Source: Dictyocoela muelleri
Lineage: Eukaryota > Microsporidia
Length of the DNA stretch: 13,750 bases
Direction: 5' to 3'
Assembly: GCA_016256075.1 (NCBI GenBank)
Contig: SDVU01000407.1
Coordinates: forward strand, 1-13,750
The position numbers and the translations under genes are program-made. Under the pieces are notes generated by a model. It worked only from the letters and a program-made list of their open reading frames with translations. It made no database searches and was not told the DNA's origin. Below, piece by piece: positions 1 to 9,388 of this stretch; within the stretch, counting starts at the first letter, position 1; the number at the start of each line of letters is the position of its first letter.

Positions 1-237
1 ATAATTCTTTAACATATCATTTTGTGATTCTTTTAATATATTGTTCTTACCCTTCGCCGTTTTTAAAGTGACACAGACAGTTGTAGAACCAAACATTAAA
101 TTATAATAATGAGGCTAATAATTAAAATATTAACTATCTAATGATATTTTTATTAGTCTGTTGATAACCACATATAAAACCCACATTAAATTTTTTTATT
201 AAAAACAACATCAACATAAAATTTATTCATTAAAATG

Positions 238-298
238 GTAACAATATTACACATATAGCTTTTATTAATCTTAAAAGCTATATGAGAAATATTATTAC
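238..298. repeat. small imperfect hairpin
   Basis: Two 27-base arms (238-264 and 272-298) surround a 7-base loop. The inner 12 bp (ATATAGCTTTTA and its complement) are perfect. A 4-base mismatch follows, then an outer 11-bp block with one mismatch. It could be a tiny foldback element, but A/T-rich hairpins also arise by chance. Confidence 0.55.
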
Positions 299-370
299 AA
301 TTTTAATAATTGATTTATGATATGAACACGCCTTGTTATATTTATAGCCGGAATTTTAATTGATGATAAA

Positions 371-460
371 AATATCAACAACGATAACAAATCTAACATA
401 AATATTAACAACAATAACAAATCTAACAAAAATATTTACATCCATAACAATAATAATAAT
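371..460 (+). repeat. 30-bp tandem repeat, about three units
   Basis: Units begin at 371, 401 and 431, each opening AATAT(C/T). Units one and two differ at only a few bases and share ATAACAAATCTAACA. The third decays into AAT triplets, followed by A/T-rich simple sequence to about 505. The AAC/AAT flavour recalls asparagine-rich coding repeats, but no open frame of useful length spans it. Confidence 0.7.
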
Positions 461-2112
461 CATAATAATATTAATCATAACAATATTAATTTAATTATTA
501 TTATAACATCATCATTGTAAGTTCATTACTATTCATTGATCACGTTTAAAGAGCGTATTAACTCTTGTTTTTACACTTAGTCTTTTTATCTCGGTAATTA
601 TATCCATTATTATAAAATTTCTCGATTTATTACACTGTAGTCGCCCAACGGGGTTTTTAAACAATAAAAAAAATAACCCTTATTTTTAACTTCTAGGCTA
701 CTGGAGTGTAGTAGCGCCAAATTTTTATTTTAAATCTTTACATTTTTTTTAATTAAGATATATTATAAAATTATATTAAACCTTAATTTACCAGTTTGTC
801 TTTATACTTTTATATGGAATCCGACTCAAATTCAATCAAAAATATGTAAAATTTATAAATATAAAATTTAGGCCAATGATCAAATAATAAATAAAACTCT
901 AAGAATTATTATTCTTTGTCTTTTTGTAAATTATTAAGAAGTTTAAAAAATTTCCTTAACATTATAGAATAGAGTTTTTAGCTAGAAATAAAAATCGGTT
1001 GGAAATCCTTTTGTTCTACTTTTTTGAAATAAATTTACTGAGATATATCTAAATTTACTATTTTTAAGCTTATAGATTTTAATCGCTAATAACTCTGATT
1101 TTTTAAACCTTTTACTCTTTGGCATTTTTTTTCTTCTACAAAATATCGTTTTAAAAATTGAAATTTCTTATTTTTAAGAATTTCTTTTACTATTTTTTTT
1201 TACTAAATCAGGAATATTTGTAGATTCAATTTATCGAAGGTTCAAGATTTTTATTGTGCAAATTCGATATGGAAACGATAATTTTATTATCAAAAGAAAT
1301 GTTAATAACATCTGGGCTTACATTGTTTGTTAAACGTATATTCTTATTTTTATTTTTTTCATACTGTTATTTTTTTTAACTTTCATGGTGTTCTCTAAAT
1401 GAAATTTTATCTAGAAATTTCAATGAACTCTTGATAATTTTAATTTTTATACTCACTTTTATTCCTGCATTTTTAATTTTCGTTTAGTTATTAATAAAAT
1501 CTAATTTTTGGTCAGTATTTCCAGATTATAGAAATATACTAGTACATCAGAATTTGTGATAATTTCAAATTTTTGGGGCAAAGTATATACACTAGTAGTC
1601 GATTTTTTCAGTCATTAAAAATGTCGTTTTTTTTCGATCTATAAGCAAATAATGCACTTGAGTAGATATTTACTTAATAAAAATTGATTAAATATAGCAC
1701 AAATATAATATAAATCAGCTTTTAGCACCAATTAAAGTGTACATAAGTTTTTTTAAAATTTTGGACAGTAGAAAATTTTGATCTTGTCGATTTTTTTGAT
1801 CCAAAATTTTTTTAAAAAATATATACGTTTATTTCAAAAGCAAAAAAATCATTTTTTAAGCATTTTTTTGGTAAACTTTTTCGATCCTTATCACAAGAAA
1901 TTCGAAAATAATAATCTTATTTGTGATATAAAAAATTGCAGAAAAAATAAATAGCAGAGAATATATGATAAAATATTTAGTGTAAATGTATAATATTACA
2001 AAGCCTGTCGCAAAATCTATTTTTATGAAAATAAATTGTTTAATAGATATTTATTATCGCGATATTTTAATAAAATGATGTTTAAATTTGTTTTTCACTA
2101 AAAATAATATTA

Positions 2113-2188
2113 GAAAATTGTGCATTCATATGTTAAAAGATAAAAAATTGCGAGAAAAAAACACAACAATTTAACATGCACAATTTTT
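2113..2188. repeat. short inverted repeat
   Basis: AAAATTGTGCAT followed, after four extra bases, by ATGTTAAA on the left is matched on the right by TTTAACATGCACAATTTT. The arms are separated by about 36 bases. It resembles a small foldback element, or the remains of terminal repeats of a very short MITE. No target duplication is evident. Confidence 0.5.
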
Positions 2189-3323
2189 AAAAAAACTCAG
2201 TTTTTCTTAATAAAAATAGAGCTTAAACAAAACAACAAATTATTTTGTTATTTTTTTTAAATAATTCGCTAAGTTGCGTTACATTACATAGCTAAGCAAA
2301 AAGTTCTGATTAAACATGATAGACATCTTTTGATCGATATAAAATCGAATCGTTTGAGATTTTATGAAGATAACGTCTTCAATACAGACAAAAAGAGTCT
2401 TTACATTAAATCTGACTATAACAATCATATCTATTAAAGAAGCGAATTACTGCAAGAACATAAAAAAAGATTTATTCAGTGCTCTATTTTACTTTGCTTT
2501 GTAAGAATTTAATGTCTTTTTTAAGAAAATCTAAGAAGACCCGAGCATTTAAAAATTAGAATTTAAAAGCCTTTAATACACTTATAAAATTAATAAAAGT
2601 TTTTGCGAACATCTGATTTTTATGAATATCTTTATACACATCAGTGCGAAACTACAAAAAATAAAAAATAAGAACTATTCTTCCTATTCTGTATAATATC
2701 GAGGGACTAAGGTGTATATATAATATGACAATAAATTGATTTTTTTTCGCCGGTTGTACATCTATAATCTAGACGTTATATTCAGTATTATATATTTCTT
2801 CAAAGATTAAATTAAAAGAGTTTTGAATAATTTTCAAATTACGAATGCATTAATTAATGATCTTAATCATGAAGAGATTACTAACAAAAATGGAGTTATC
2901 ATATGTTTTTATATGGTATAAGAAACCCTTTGATGTGATATCAGATAATATTGCAGTTAATTAAAGGAAAAATACTGAAATTAATTGAAATAAAGTTAAA
3001 ACAAATGGACTATCTAATGTAATTACATTGAAAATAAAGTATTCCGGAGATAGAATGGTATAAAAAATATGTTATAAATATTCATCGAAATTTTATAGAT
3101 AAGCAATTTCTTATGAAGTTTTGAAAACATTATGCTTTATATCTCTATTTTTCAGATTTATAAACAAAACTTATTAAAGAAAACCTGAGATCGCAGTATA
3201 AGATTATTGAAAGCATTTAAAACATTTATTAGAATAAATTTATTTATTTCACTTTAGAAGGAAAAACTGTGCAAAATACACGAAATTTTATGTTTATAGA
3301 AAATGTCGATTTTTTCGATCTTT

Positions 3324-3369
3324 TCGATTTTTTTAGTCCCATTATTTTAAATGGGACTAAAAAAATCGA
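3324..3369. repeat. perfect 19-bp hairpin with AGTCCCAT
   Basis: The left arm 3324-3342 (TCGA, seven T, AGTCCCAT) is the exact reverse complement of 3351-3369, with an 8-base loop between. A further GTCGATTTTTTCGATC lies just upstream at 3305. The core AGTCCCATTATTT recurs in the inverted-repeat element at 11226-11400, which suggests the ends of a related transposon family. It could also be a chance-built foldback. Confidence 0.75.
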
Positions 3370-3860
3370 CCAATATTGTATTAGATTTTCTTATGTATTA
3401 ATCCTTTTTCTAATTGGTTTTTTTTACTGGTTTTGAAATCACTTCTCAGATTACATCGCACAAAATGAAAAAAGAATAAAATAAGGCCTTTGTGTATGTA
3501 TTTTATTTATCGACATACGATATTATTTTTTTTTTAAATGAAATTTTAAATTATTATTGTTTTTATCTGAACCATTTCTGTACAATTAATATTACTGTCT
3601 GATTTATTCAATTTTTAATTTACATCTAAATCATAATTTTAAAATGGGATATTCCTAAATTTTTATAAGAGCTTATTTACGTCAATTTCATCATTCAGGT
3701 ACAGTTATATTTAGATAAGAAATCAGAAAAAAAAATCGGTTTTATTAGAATTAAAATTTGGGTTCTTACCGATCTATCGGCCCTTATTCTTTGCAAACAG
3801 AAAGGTATCATTTCTCTAAGCATAAGAAATGTTTCTTATTTGAAATAACTTTAATTACGA

Positions 3861-3958
3861 GATAGTTCTAAATATGAGAAAAATCATAACATGTGAACCG
3901 TTATAAAATCCTCCATAAAAGCTTTATATGTTATGATTTATTCATATTTAGAACCATC
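3861..3958. repeat. 98-bp inverted-repeat element, MITE-like
   Basis: GATAGTTCTAAATATGA followed by AATCATAACAT on the left is mirrored on the right by ATGTTATGATTTATTCATATTTAGAACCATC read as its reverse complement. The arms are about 32 bases with few differences, around a roughly 35-base centre. It looks like a very short non-autonomous DNA transposon. I could not identify a target duplication or a superfamily. Confidence 0.6.
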
Positions 3959-4587
3959 TTTATATTTAGCGCCAGATCAAAACAATTATTATGTCTAATA
4001 CTTATAGCAATGGGACTTTATTGTTTATAAGAGGGGGCTGGATGTCGGCTTAGAATTAAAATTTTGACGCAAAATAATAGAGTTATAAAATTTTTAAGAT
4101 ATGCATATTATTACAATAATTTCATTTGTAGGTTAAACATTAAATTTTATGTTATAATTAAAAATTTTTTTCGCTTTAAAAAATTAAACGTAAAAGTTTA
4201 TCAGATACGAAATTTTTACATCTTTAGAATATTTTTTTTAATTTAGGTTTGTCAATTTTTTTTCAAGTTAAAAATATTTTTTGGTTTAATTTTTTATATT
4301 GGATTTATAAAAAACATTTACGTGATAATTAATTAGAACATGCGAAATTACAATTATTTTCACGATTTATCACCCTTTTTTCAGGTAAATTATAATTTCT
4401 TGTTCTTACAAATATTTTTCAACTAAAAGTATTTCTTGTATTTTATTTCCTTAATTCGCCAATACATACTCAGGGAAACTAATAGTACTCTTCTTCAATA
4501 TATCAATATTCTTCAATATATTATTTTCTTCTTCGCTTTATTTTTCAAGATTCCATACTCTTCATCATTTTCTTATTAATATTCCTT

Positions 4588-5035
4588 TATATAAATTACA
4601 TGATGACAAAATCTATAGTTTTAAACCCGAAGAGTTGTCTATACCCGGGGTATTTCGACCTTTGGTTGTTCTTGTTCATAAATTACTCCACTTACTAAGG
4701 TGCCATAAGCAAAGCTGTATACGCGATTTAGTTTTCTCAATTGCTTAGCATGATACAAGTAATTTGTGGCTACGTGATTTTTTCAACTACTTATTTTGTC
4801 GAGATGTGTCGACACACTCATATTAGATCTAGGAGATCTCTTTCTACTTTATTAATATATTATACTTGTCTTATAAGCTATACACCCAGGAACATCCGTA
4901 TATATTACTATATTTCTATAGTTTTTGACCGCTTATAGCATTCGCTTATTATTTATTAGAAAGTGGCGTCTTCGAGATTTCAAACTTTATATTTAAATTT
5001 TATATAAGACTGTTATCAACTGTGCTATCTGGCCC
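4588..5035 (-). mobile_element. tRNA-headed SINE, copy A (minus strand)
   Basis: Read on the minus strand from 5035, this copy begins GGCCAGATAGCACAGTTG, a pol III A-box-like block (5017-5027). A degenerate B box follows at 4976-4985. It then follows copies C and D along their whole length: an ACGCCACT block with AATAAATAAT, GGTCAAAAACTATAGAAATA, a GACACATCTCG block, CGCGTATACAGCT, and an end GTCATCATGTAA near 4590. Divergence is substantial, so this is an old copy. A 65-codon open frame on the opposite strand at 4741-4938 is incidental. Confidence 0.8.
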
Positions 5036-5442
5036 TGAAATATCTATTTGCATATTTATTTTTATTATCATTTTAATAAATGTTTAATTTTGTGATAAAT
5101 ACTATTTTCATCCATAAGAATTAAATTAATGTCTATTGAAGAATTATCTAAAATTGATTTTTTGTTCTGAATGTATGCTTTCAATCGAAAAACTTATTTA
5201 ATTTTACACGTTTAGATTATGATCATAATGATTCAATTGTAATTGTATCTTGTTTAATCATCCTTCGACATAAATTTTCATAAATTTCGGTAAATCATTC
5301 AGATATATTTTTTAAAAAAATAACTGAATTTGAAGTTTTATTTTTTCTTTTTAAGGTATAGATGTCTGAATATTATTTAATCACTTACTATCTGTTTATT
5401 ATAATAATCATCATAATTATTTGTTTATAGTGAAATTCTGGA
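5036..5442. other. gene-free spacer between divergent SINEs
   Basis: About 400 bases of AT-rich sequence separate the 5' ends of SINE copies A and B, which face each other. I see no gene, tandem array or clear inverted repeat in it. Confidence 0.6.
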
Positions 5443-5882
5443 AGCCAGATAGCCCAGTAGCTTACACTCTTATCCTAAAATATATGTCTCGAGATTTAAA
5501 TTCAATGACTTCACTATAATAAATAATTTGATTGGCATTAAGCGGTCAATACATAAAAATATAGTGGTAATAAAAGATGTATTTATGAATGGCTGAATAA
5601 GGCCTGGTTTAATGTGACTCTATACAGAGGAAAATCTCATAGATGTGGAGAGGGTTAAAGAAAGACATCTTGTGAAAATAGTAGTGAAACTGGAAAATCT
5701 ATAAAAGTCTTATATTACCAGTATCCTGTCGAGTATTTGATAAAAAAAACTCGTAAACAGCTATGTTTGTGACGAGGTTAAGACTAACGTATAATTTGAA
5801 CAATAAAGAAGAAATTTCTGAACACATTGGTAAATTATAACTTAATGGGTTGATTATTATGAAAATTATAAGCATATAATCT
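5443..5882 (+). mobile_element. tRNA-headed SINE, copy B (most diverged)
   Basis: It starts GCCAGATAGCCCAGTAG, with an A-box-like block at 5450-5460. The B box is no longer recognisable. The body still aligns with the other copies: GGCATTAAGCGGTCAA, a CAGTATCCTGTCGAGT block, CTCGTAAACAGCTATG, and an end resembling AAGCATATAAT near 5875. It is the most decayed of the five copies, so probably the oldest or the least constrained. Confidence 0.7.
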
Positions 5883-6111
5883 ACAAAGTATTATTCTTTT
5901 TTAGAATTAATATTTGTTGAAAAATCACAACCAGGTCATTTAAAATAAAATTTGTTAAAATATCAAAACATCAAGACAGAGATTAATAAATAACCTGTCT
6001 GAAAATTAAACATCTATAAAAAGTAATAAATCATAAATAATATTGGCTCGAAATTCTTTTTCATTACTCATCTTTTAGTAGAAGGCTTCTTCGCGTTTTA
6101 ATAGTATAATA
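5883..6111. other. short spacer, nothing recognised
   Basis: AT-rich sequence between SINE copy B and the snapback MITE. It holds an AGACAG/CTGTCT pair near 5976-6000 and no gene. The final TA (6110-6111) is one half of the likely target duplication of the snapback element. Confidence 0.5.
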
Positions 6112-6485
6112 TGTCGCGCGCCATGCGAGTGACATGCGCCTTGCGAGTGAAATTTATTAAATTTCTATAAAAACGCCTCAAAAAGCTAACCTCGGTCTCT
6201 ATCTTTAAATGATTAATTATATTAATATAACCATAGATCATAAGGGGTAATATTTTATATGAAAAACTATATATAATATTTTTTATTTGTAAAAAAAAAT
6301 TATATTATTTTGAAAAAATATTATATATAGTTTTTAATAAAAAATATTACCCCTTATGATCTATGGTATTACTAATATAATTTATCATTTAAAGATAGAG
6401 ACCGAGGTTAGCTTTTTGAGGCCATTTTATAAAAATTTAAAAAATGTCACTCGCATGGCGCATGTCGCGCGCTTGGCGCGCGACA
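6112..6485. mobile_element. 374-bp snapback MITE with 173-bp arms
   Basis: Two arms of equal length (6112-6284 and 6313-6485) are reverse complements with about 90 percent identity by eye, around a 28-base A/T spacer. The ends read TGTCGCGCGCC and are flanked by TA on both sides (6110-6111 and 6486-6487), which fits a TA target duplication. Each arm opens with a GC-rich block containing two 18-bp tandem units (6118-6135, 6136-6153), striking in this AT-rich DNA. There is no coding capacity; the short open frame at 6356-6550 is a by-product. TA duplication suggests Tc1/mariner-type mobilisation, but the superfamily is not certain. A transcript across it would form a long double-stranded RNA. 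Confidence 0.88.
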
Positions 6486-6590
6486 TAGATAGTTTAAAAT
6501 ATTTATTTATTACATATATATTTAATAATTTTTTATATTTTTTATTATAAACTGTGGTTATAAAAAACTTTTAATAAATAACGTTTATTT

Positions 6591-6743
6591 AATTTATGTT
6601 CCTTTAAAAACATTTATTTAAATTAAGTTATTTTTAAAAAACTTTTATTTAAAATTTTGTTTATTTAAAAAAACGGTCTTTTAAATTATGTTTATTTAAA
6701 AAACGGTTATTGAAATTATGTTTATTTAAAAAACATTTATTTA
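6591..6743 (+). repeat. degenerate 30-32-bp minisatellite, about five units
   Basis: Units resemble AATTATGTTTATTTAAAAAA followed by C(A/G)(G/T)TTATT(T/G)AA. Two neighbouring units around 6682-6743 are almost identical, and the earlier ones are more diverged. The array fills the gap between the snapback MITE and the hAT-type element. No coding potential is apparent. Confidence 0.7.
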
Positions 6744-6851
6744 ATTCGTTCACTATCTATAACATTTTTTATTTATTAATGTACTTTAATATCGCCTATG
6801 GAACCAATACCATGCCATAAATAATAAACTTGAAACATATATTTTCTAATT

Positions 6852-7608
6852 CAGTGATTCCCAACCTTTTTTTGAATTTTGTGCTATGTGGATTTAAAAA
6901 AAATTAGAGCTTCGTTTTCCCCAGAACATTAAAAGTATTAAAAATATGATAATATTAATTTTTTAAAATATATACAGACAGCCCGATAGCTCAGTTGTTA
7001 ACACTCTTGAATGAAAATTTAAGTATAAAGGTTCGAATCTCGCTGACGGCACTCTTTAATAAATAATGAGGGAATGTCATTAATCGGTCAAAAACTATAG
7101 AAATATAGTAGTAATATACAGTTGTTCTAATGTTCTATAACTGATTAAGACTTAGTCTAATATGACAATGAAGCAGAAGTGACTCTCCTAGGAATAGGGA
7201 TTAGTGCGGCGACACATCTCGCGAAAAAGTAGTGATAAGTAAAAAAAACATGAAATGGCATCTAATTACCTGTATCCTCCCGAGTCGTTGATTAAACGAA
7301 AATCGCGTAAATAGCTGGGCTTCTAAGTATCTTAAGAAGTGACGTATTATCGGAACACCAAAAACAAGGTCTCAGATTCAAGGTAGGAGACAACTCCCTA
7401 GGTTGTCAGCTATGGATGTTGTCAGCATGTAATATATATTATACAAATATGTGGTTAAAAAATACGTAAAAGAATTAAAAATTTTCTTGTTAATTATTTT
7501 TAAAATAGGGGTTAAAAATTCTATTTTTTTCATAATCATAATTTTTTGTTTAACTCCCTCGCGGTCATAGAAAAAAACCCTTGTCGGTCCCTAGGTTGAG
7601 AACCACTG
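6852..7608. mobile_element. hAT-type MITE carrying a nested SINE
   Basis: The left end CAGTGATTCCCAACC (6852-6866) and the right end GGTTGAGAACCACTG (7594-7608) are inverted repeats matching at 13 of 15 positions, and both have the CAGTG(G/A)TTC form common in hAT elements. The flanks carry a perfect 8-bp target duplication, TTCTAATT, at 6844-6851 and 7609-7616, the length expected of hAT insertion. The interior has no transposase frame. SINE copy C lies inside (6981-7436), so the original element was only about 300 bp, and the hAT insertion predates the SINE insertion. Confidence 0.9.
6981..7436 (+). mobile_element. tRNA-headed SINE, copy C, nested in the hAT MITE
   Basis: The head carries an A box TAGCTCAGTTG (6987-6997) and a B box GTTCGAATC (7031-7039), 33 bases apart as in tRNA genes. 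Shared SINE blocks follow: ACTCTTTAATAAATAATGA (7051-7069), GCGGCGACACATCTCG, GTAGGAGACAACT and a terminal GTTGTCAGCATGTAATATAT. Near the 3' end GACAAC and GTTGTC can form a small hairpin. No acceptor stem pairs with the 5' end, so this is not a working tRNA gene. There is no poly(A) tail; the 3' end is AT-rich. Confidence 0.85.
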
Positions 7609-7709
7609 TTCTAATTAGTTATATTTCTAAATTGTAGACCAATCAACAATTTACGACATATACACAATATAATTGGTCACTAAAAATAAAAATAGAGAGA
7701 TTTTTTTTT

Positions 7710-8630
7710 ATGACTAAAAACTTCAACAAATATTTTTTTTTAAATAATGAAGAAGAAACATATGTACAAACACCTGATATGAATAGTAAAGAGTTTGGGA
7801 AATTAAGATATTTAGATAGCAAAGAAACTATAAAATTTTTACAAGAATTTGGGATGATAAAATCATTTTTTATTTGTGATGGTTGTGGTAATATATTAAA
7901 TAATATAAATTATGAAGCAGAAAAATCTCGAGTTTAGGTGTAAAAATCGGCAATGTACTTGATAAAATAATTAAAATTATAACTAAAAATACAATATTTC
8001 ATTATTCAAAATTGGACTATGAAAATTTTGCGGAAATATTATTTCATTTTAGCTGCAAAAGAACAGTTTCCGATACTTAAGAAACTATGAACATTAAAAA
8101 AACCTAATAGAATACTATAAACTTTTTTAAATCAATTTTAGCCTTATTTTAGACAAAACAATCAAAAAAATTGGTGGCTATGGAATCATCATACATTTTG
8201 ATGAAACACCAATGACACATAGATATGCTGTATTTCGAAGAGAGAATTCATCTAATACAGTTTGTGTGGTTGGGGCCGTATATATTTACCGAATAAAATG
8301 TTTTTTTAAAATATTTCCCTTCCCGAACCCGAAATGATTTGTTTATATTCTTAGAAGAATGGATTTTGCCAGGTTTCGTCGTTCATACTGATTCACATAT
8401 ATTATATTTAACTTTGTCATCACTCGGATTTACACATTGTATGTGAACCATTCAAGAGAATTAGTGTCGAGAGATAGTATTCATACAAATTTGAATTAAT
8501 GAATATTCGGGTCAATGAAAAAATTACAAAGAAAATATGATTCTAATTAGAGTGGTATAGACGATTGAAAGATATTTTTATCAGAATAATGTTTTGGGTA
8601 CACATATTAGGCGTGGAATAGAAAAAAATC
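7710..8630 (+). pseudogene. broken Merlin/IS1595-like DDE transposase
   Basis: The first 75 codons (7710-7937) give an ETIKFLQEFGMIK block followed by CDGC (Cys56 and Cys59), the first half of the zinc ribbon of ISXO2/IS1595-type transposases. The second half, FRCKNRQC, is in another frame from 7933, so a frameshift ends the open stretch. TIFHYSKLDYENFAEILF in a further frame fits the following helix region. IGGYGIIIHFDET places the first catalytic Asp at 8200-8202. EWILPGFVVHTDSH, in yet another frame, carries the second Asp at 8390-8392. Several in-frame stops also occur, so it is certainly dead. I could not find terminal repeats or a convincing third acidic residue. The IS1595 type is clear; Merlin is the eukaryotic version. 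Confidence 0.8.
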
Positions 8631-8855
8631 CTTTTTAAAAAAAAGCCTGTCTTTAAATTTGTTTCTATAAATTTAGATGAATATTTTTTTTAACTTTTTT
8701 AATATATATATATTTTATTTTATTATAAAAAAAGAAATGTAAAATTTAAAAGAAAAAATAATTTATTTTTCTACTATGGCACGTTTTCTTTTTTTTCATA
8801 TTTAATTAACCTATATTTTTTTTATTCGGACCGCATTCTGCAGCCCGAATCGTAA
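8631..8855. other. AT-rich spacer, nothing recognised
   Basis: This stretch separates the transposase fossil from SINE copy D. It holds long A and T runs and a TA dinucleotide run near 8700. It may contain the unrecognised right end of the Merlin-like element. Confidence 0.5.
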
Positions 8856-9306
8856 AACCATCCCAGCTCAGTGGTTAAGACTCTTAATGTAAAATTTAAG
8901 TTTCGTGGTTCGAATCATGCAGACGTCACTCTTTAATAAATAATGATGGGATTACATTAAGCGATCACAACTATATAATTATAGTATAATATACAGTTGT
9001 TCCAGTGTGATATAGCTTATTAAGATTTGTTCTAATATGACAATGTAGCAAAAAGAGGTTTTCCTAGGTGTGGGAATGATTGCGGCGACGCATCTCGGCA
9101 AAAAGTAGTAAAAATAAAAATTCATGAAAAGCCACTAATTATCTGTATCCTGCTGAGTCATTGATAAAACGAATTTCGCGTATACAGCTGTGCTTCTGGG
9201 TAGTTAGGAAGTGACGTATTGGAACGCCAAGAACCAAAGATCACAGACCAAGGTAGGAGACAACTGTCTGGGTTGACAGCTATTGATGTTGTCAACATGT
9301 AATATA
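8856..9306 (+). mobile_element. tRNA-headed SINE, copy D, just upstream of the SUZ12-like gene
   Basis: The A box CAGCTCAGTGG (8864-8874) and the B box GTTCGAATC (8908-8916) are well kept. The body matches copy C closely, with ACTCTTTAATAAATAATGA, ATACAGTTGTTCCAGTGTG, GCGGCGACGCATCTCG, ATCTGTATCCTGCTGAGTC, AAGTGACGTATTGGAACG, GTAGGAGACAACTGT and an end GTTGTCAACATGTAATATA. It ends 82 bases before the ATG of the SUZ12-like gene on the same strand, so the gene's promoter must be very short or lie within the SINE. Confidence 0.87.
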
Positions 9307-9388
9307 CTTATTAAGATTTTTTTAACTGTTTTACCACTCATTAAATTTTTTAATAAAAATTTTTATGCAATTGAATTAATTGCACCCC
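9307..9388 (+). promoter_or_regulatory. short upstream region with CACCCC start motif
   Basis: Only 82 bases separate SINE copy D from the ATG. They are A/T-rich with T runs, and CACCCC at 9383-9388 directly abuts the ATG. A CCC-type motif immediately before the start codon is a known feature of many microsporidian genes with very short leaders. A perfect GCAATT/AATTGC palindrome lies at 9367-9383. Whether any of this binds a factor is not shown by the sequence. Confidence 0.45.

Larger units (their letters stand above)
1..4587. other. gene-free AT-rich stretch
   Basis: No open frame here is long enough or biased enough in composition to support a gene. The sequence is dominated by A and T runs, with scattered GTCGATTTTTT motifs, one short 30-bp tandem repeat and four small inverted repeats that are listed separately. 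No rRNA, tRNA or transposase signature was recognised on either strand. It may hold mobile elements too decayed to read by eye. Confidence 0.6.

Noticed and set aside
632-707. Inverted repeat TACACTGTAGTCGCC with GGCTACTGGAGTGTA
   Set aside because: Only about 11 of 15 positions match and there is no flanking duplication, so it is not separable from chance.
2273-2436. Open stretch of about 54 codons with balanced composition (HLLIDIKSNRLRFYEDN)
   Set aside because: No start codon and no family recognised. It may be a scrap of an old gene, but nothing supports a call.
2850-3060. Faint resemblance to a retroelement integrase
   Set aside because: Only a few scattered residues fit and no terminal repeats were seen. 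Too weak to name as a fossil.
4064-4246. Sixty-codon open frame rich in Lys, Asn, Phe and Ile
   Set aside because: Composition is what random AT-rich DNA gives. No domain, no CCC motif and no family resemblance.
4741-4938. Sixty-five-codon open frame
   Set aside because: It lies antisense within SINE copy A, so it is a by-product of that repeat.
6356-6550. Sixty-four-codon open frame
   Set aside because: Most of it is the right arm of the snapback MITE.
9367-9383. GCAATT/AATTGC palindrome as an operator
   Set aside because: Short palindromes of A and T are common here and no second copy was found. Noted only within the upstream region.
9365-9388. Earlier starts for the SUZ12-like gene (ATG at 9365 or TTG at 9380)
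   Set aside because: The ATG at 9365 is stopped by TAA at 9377-9379. TTG is an unlikely start in a eukaryote, and the ATG at 9389 has CACCCC directly before it.
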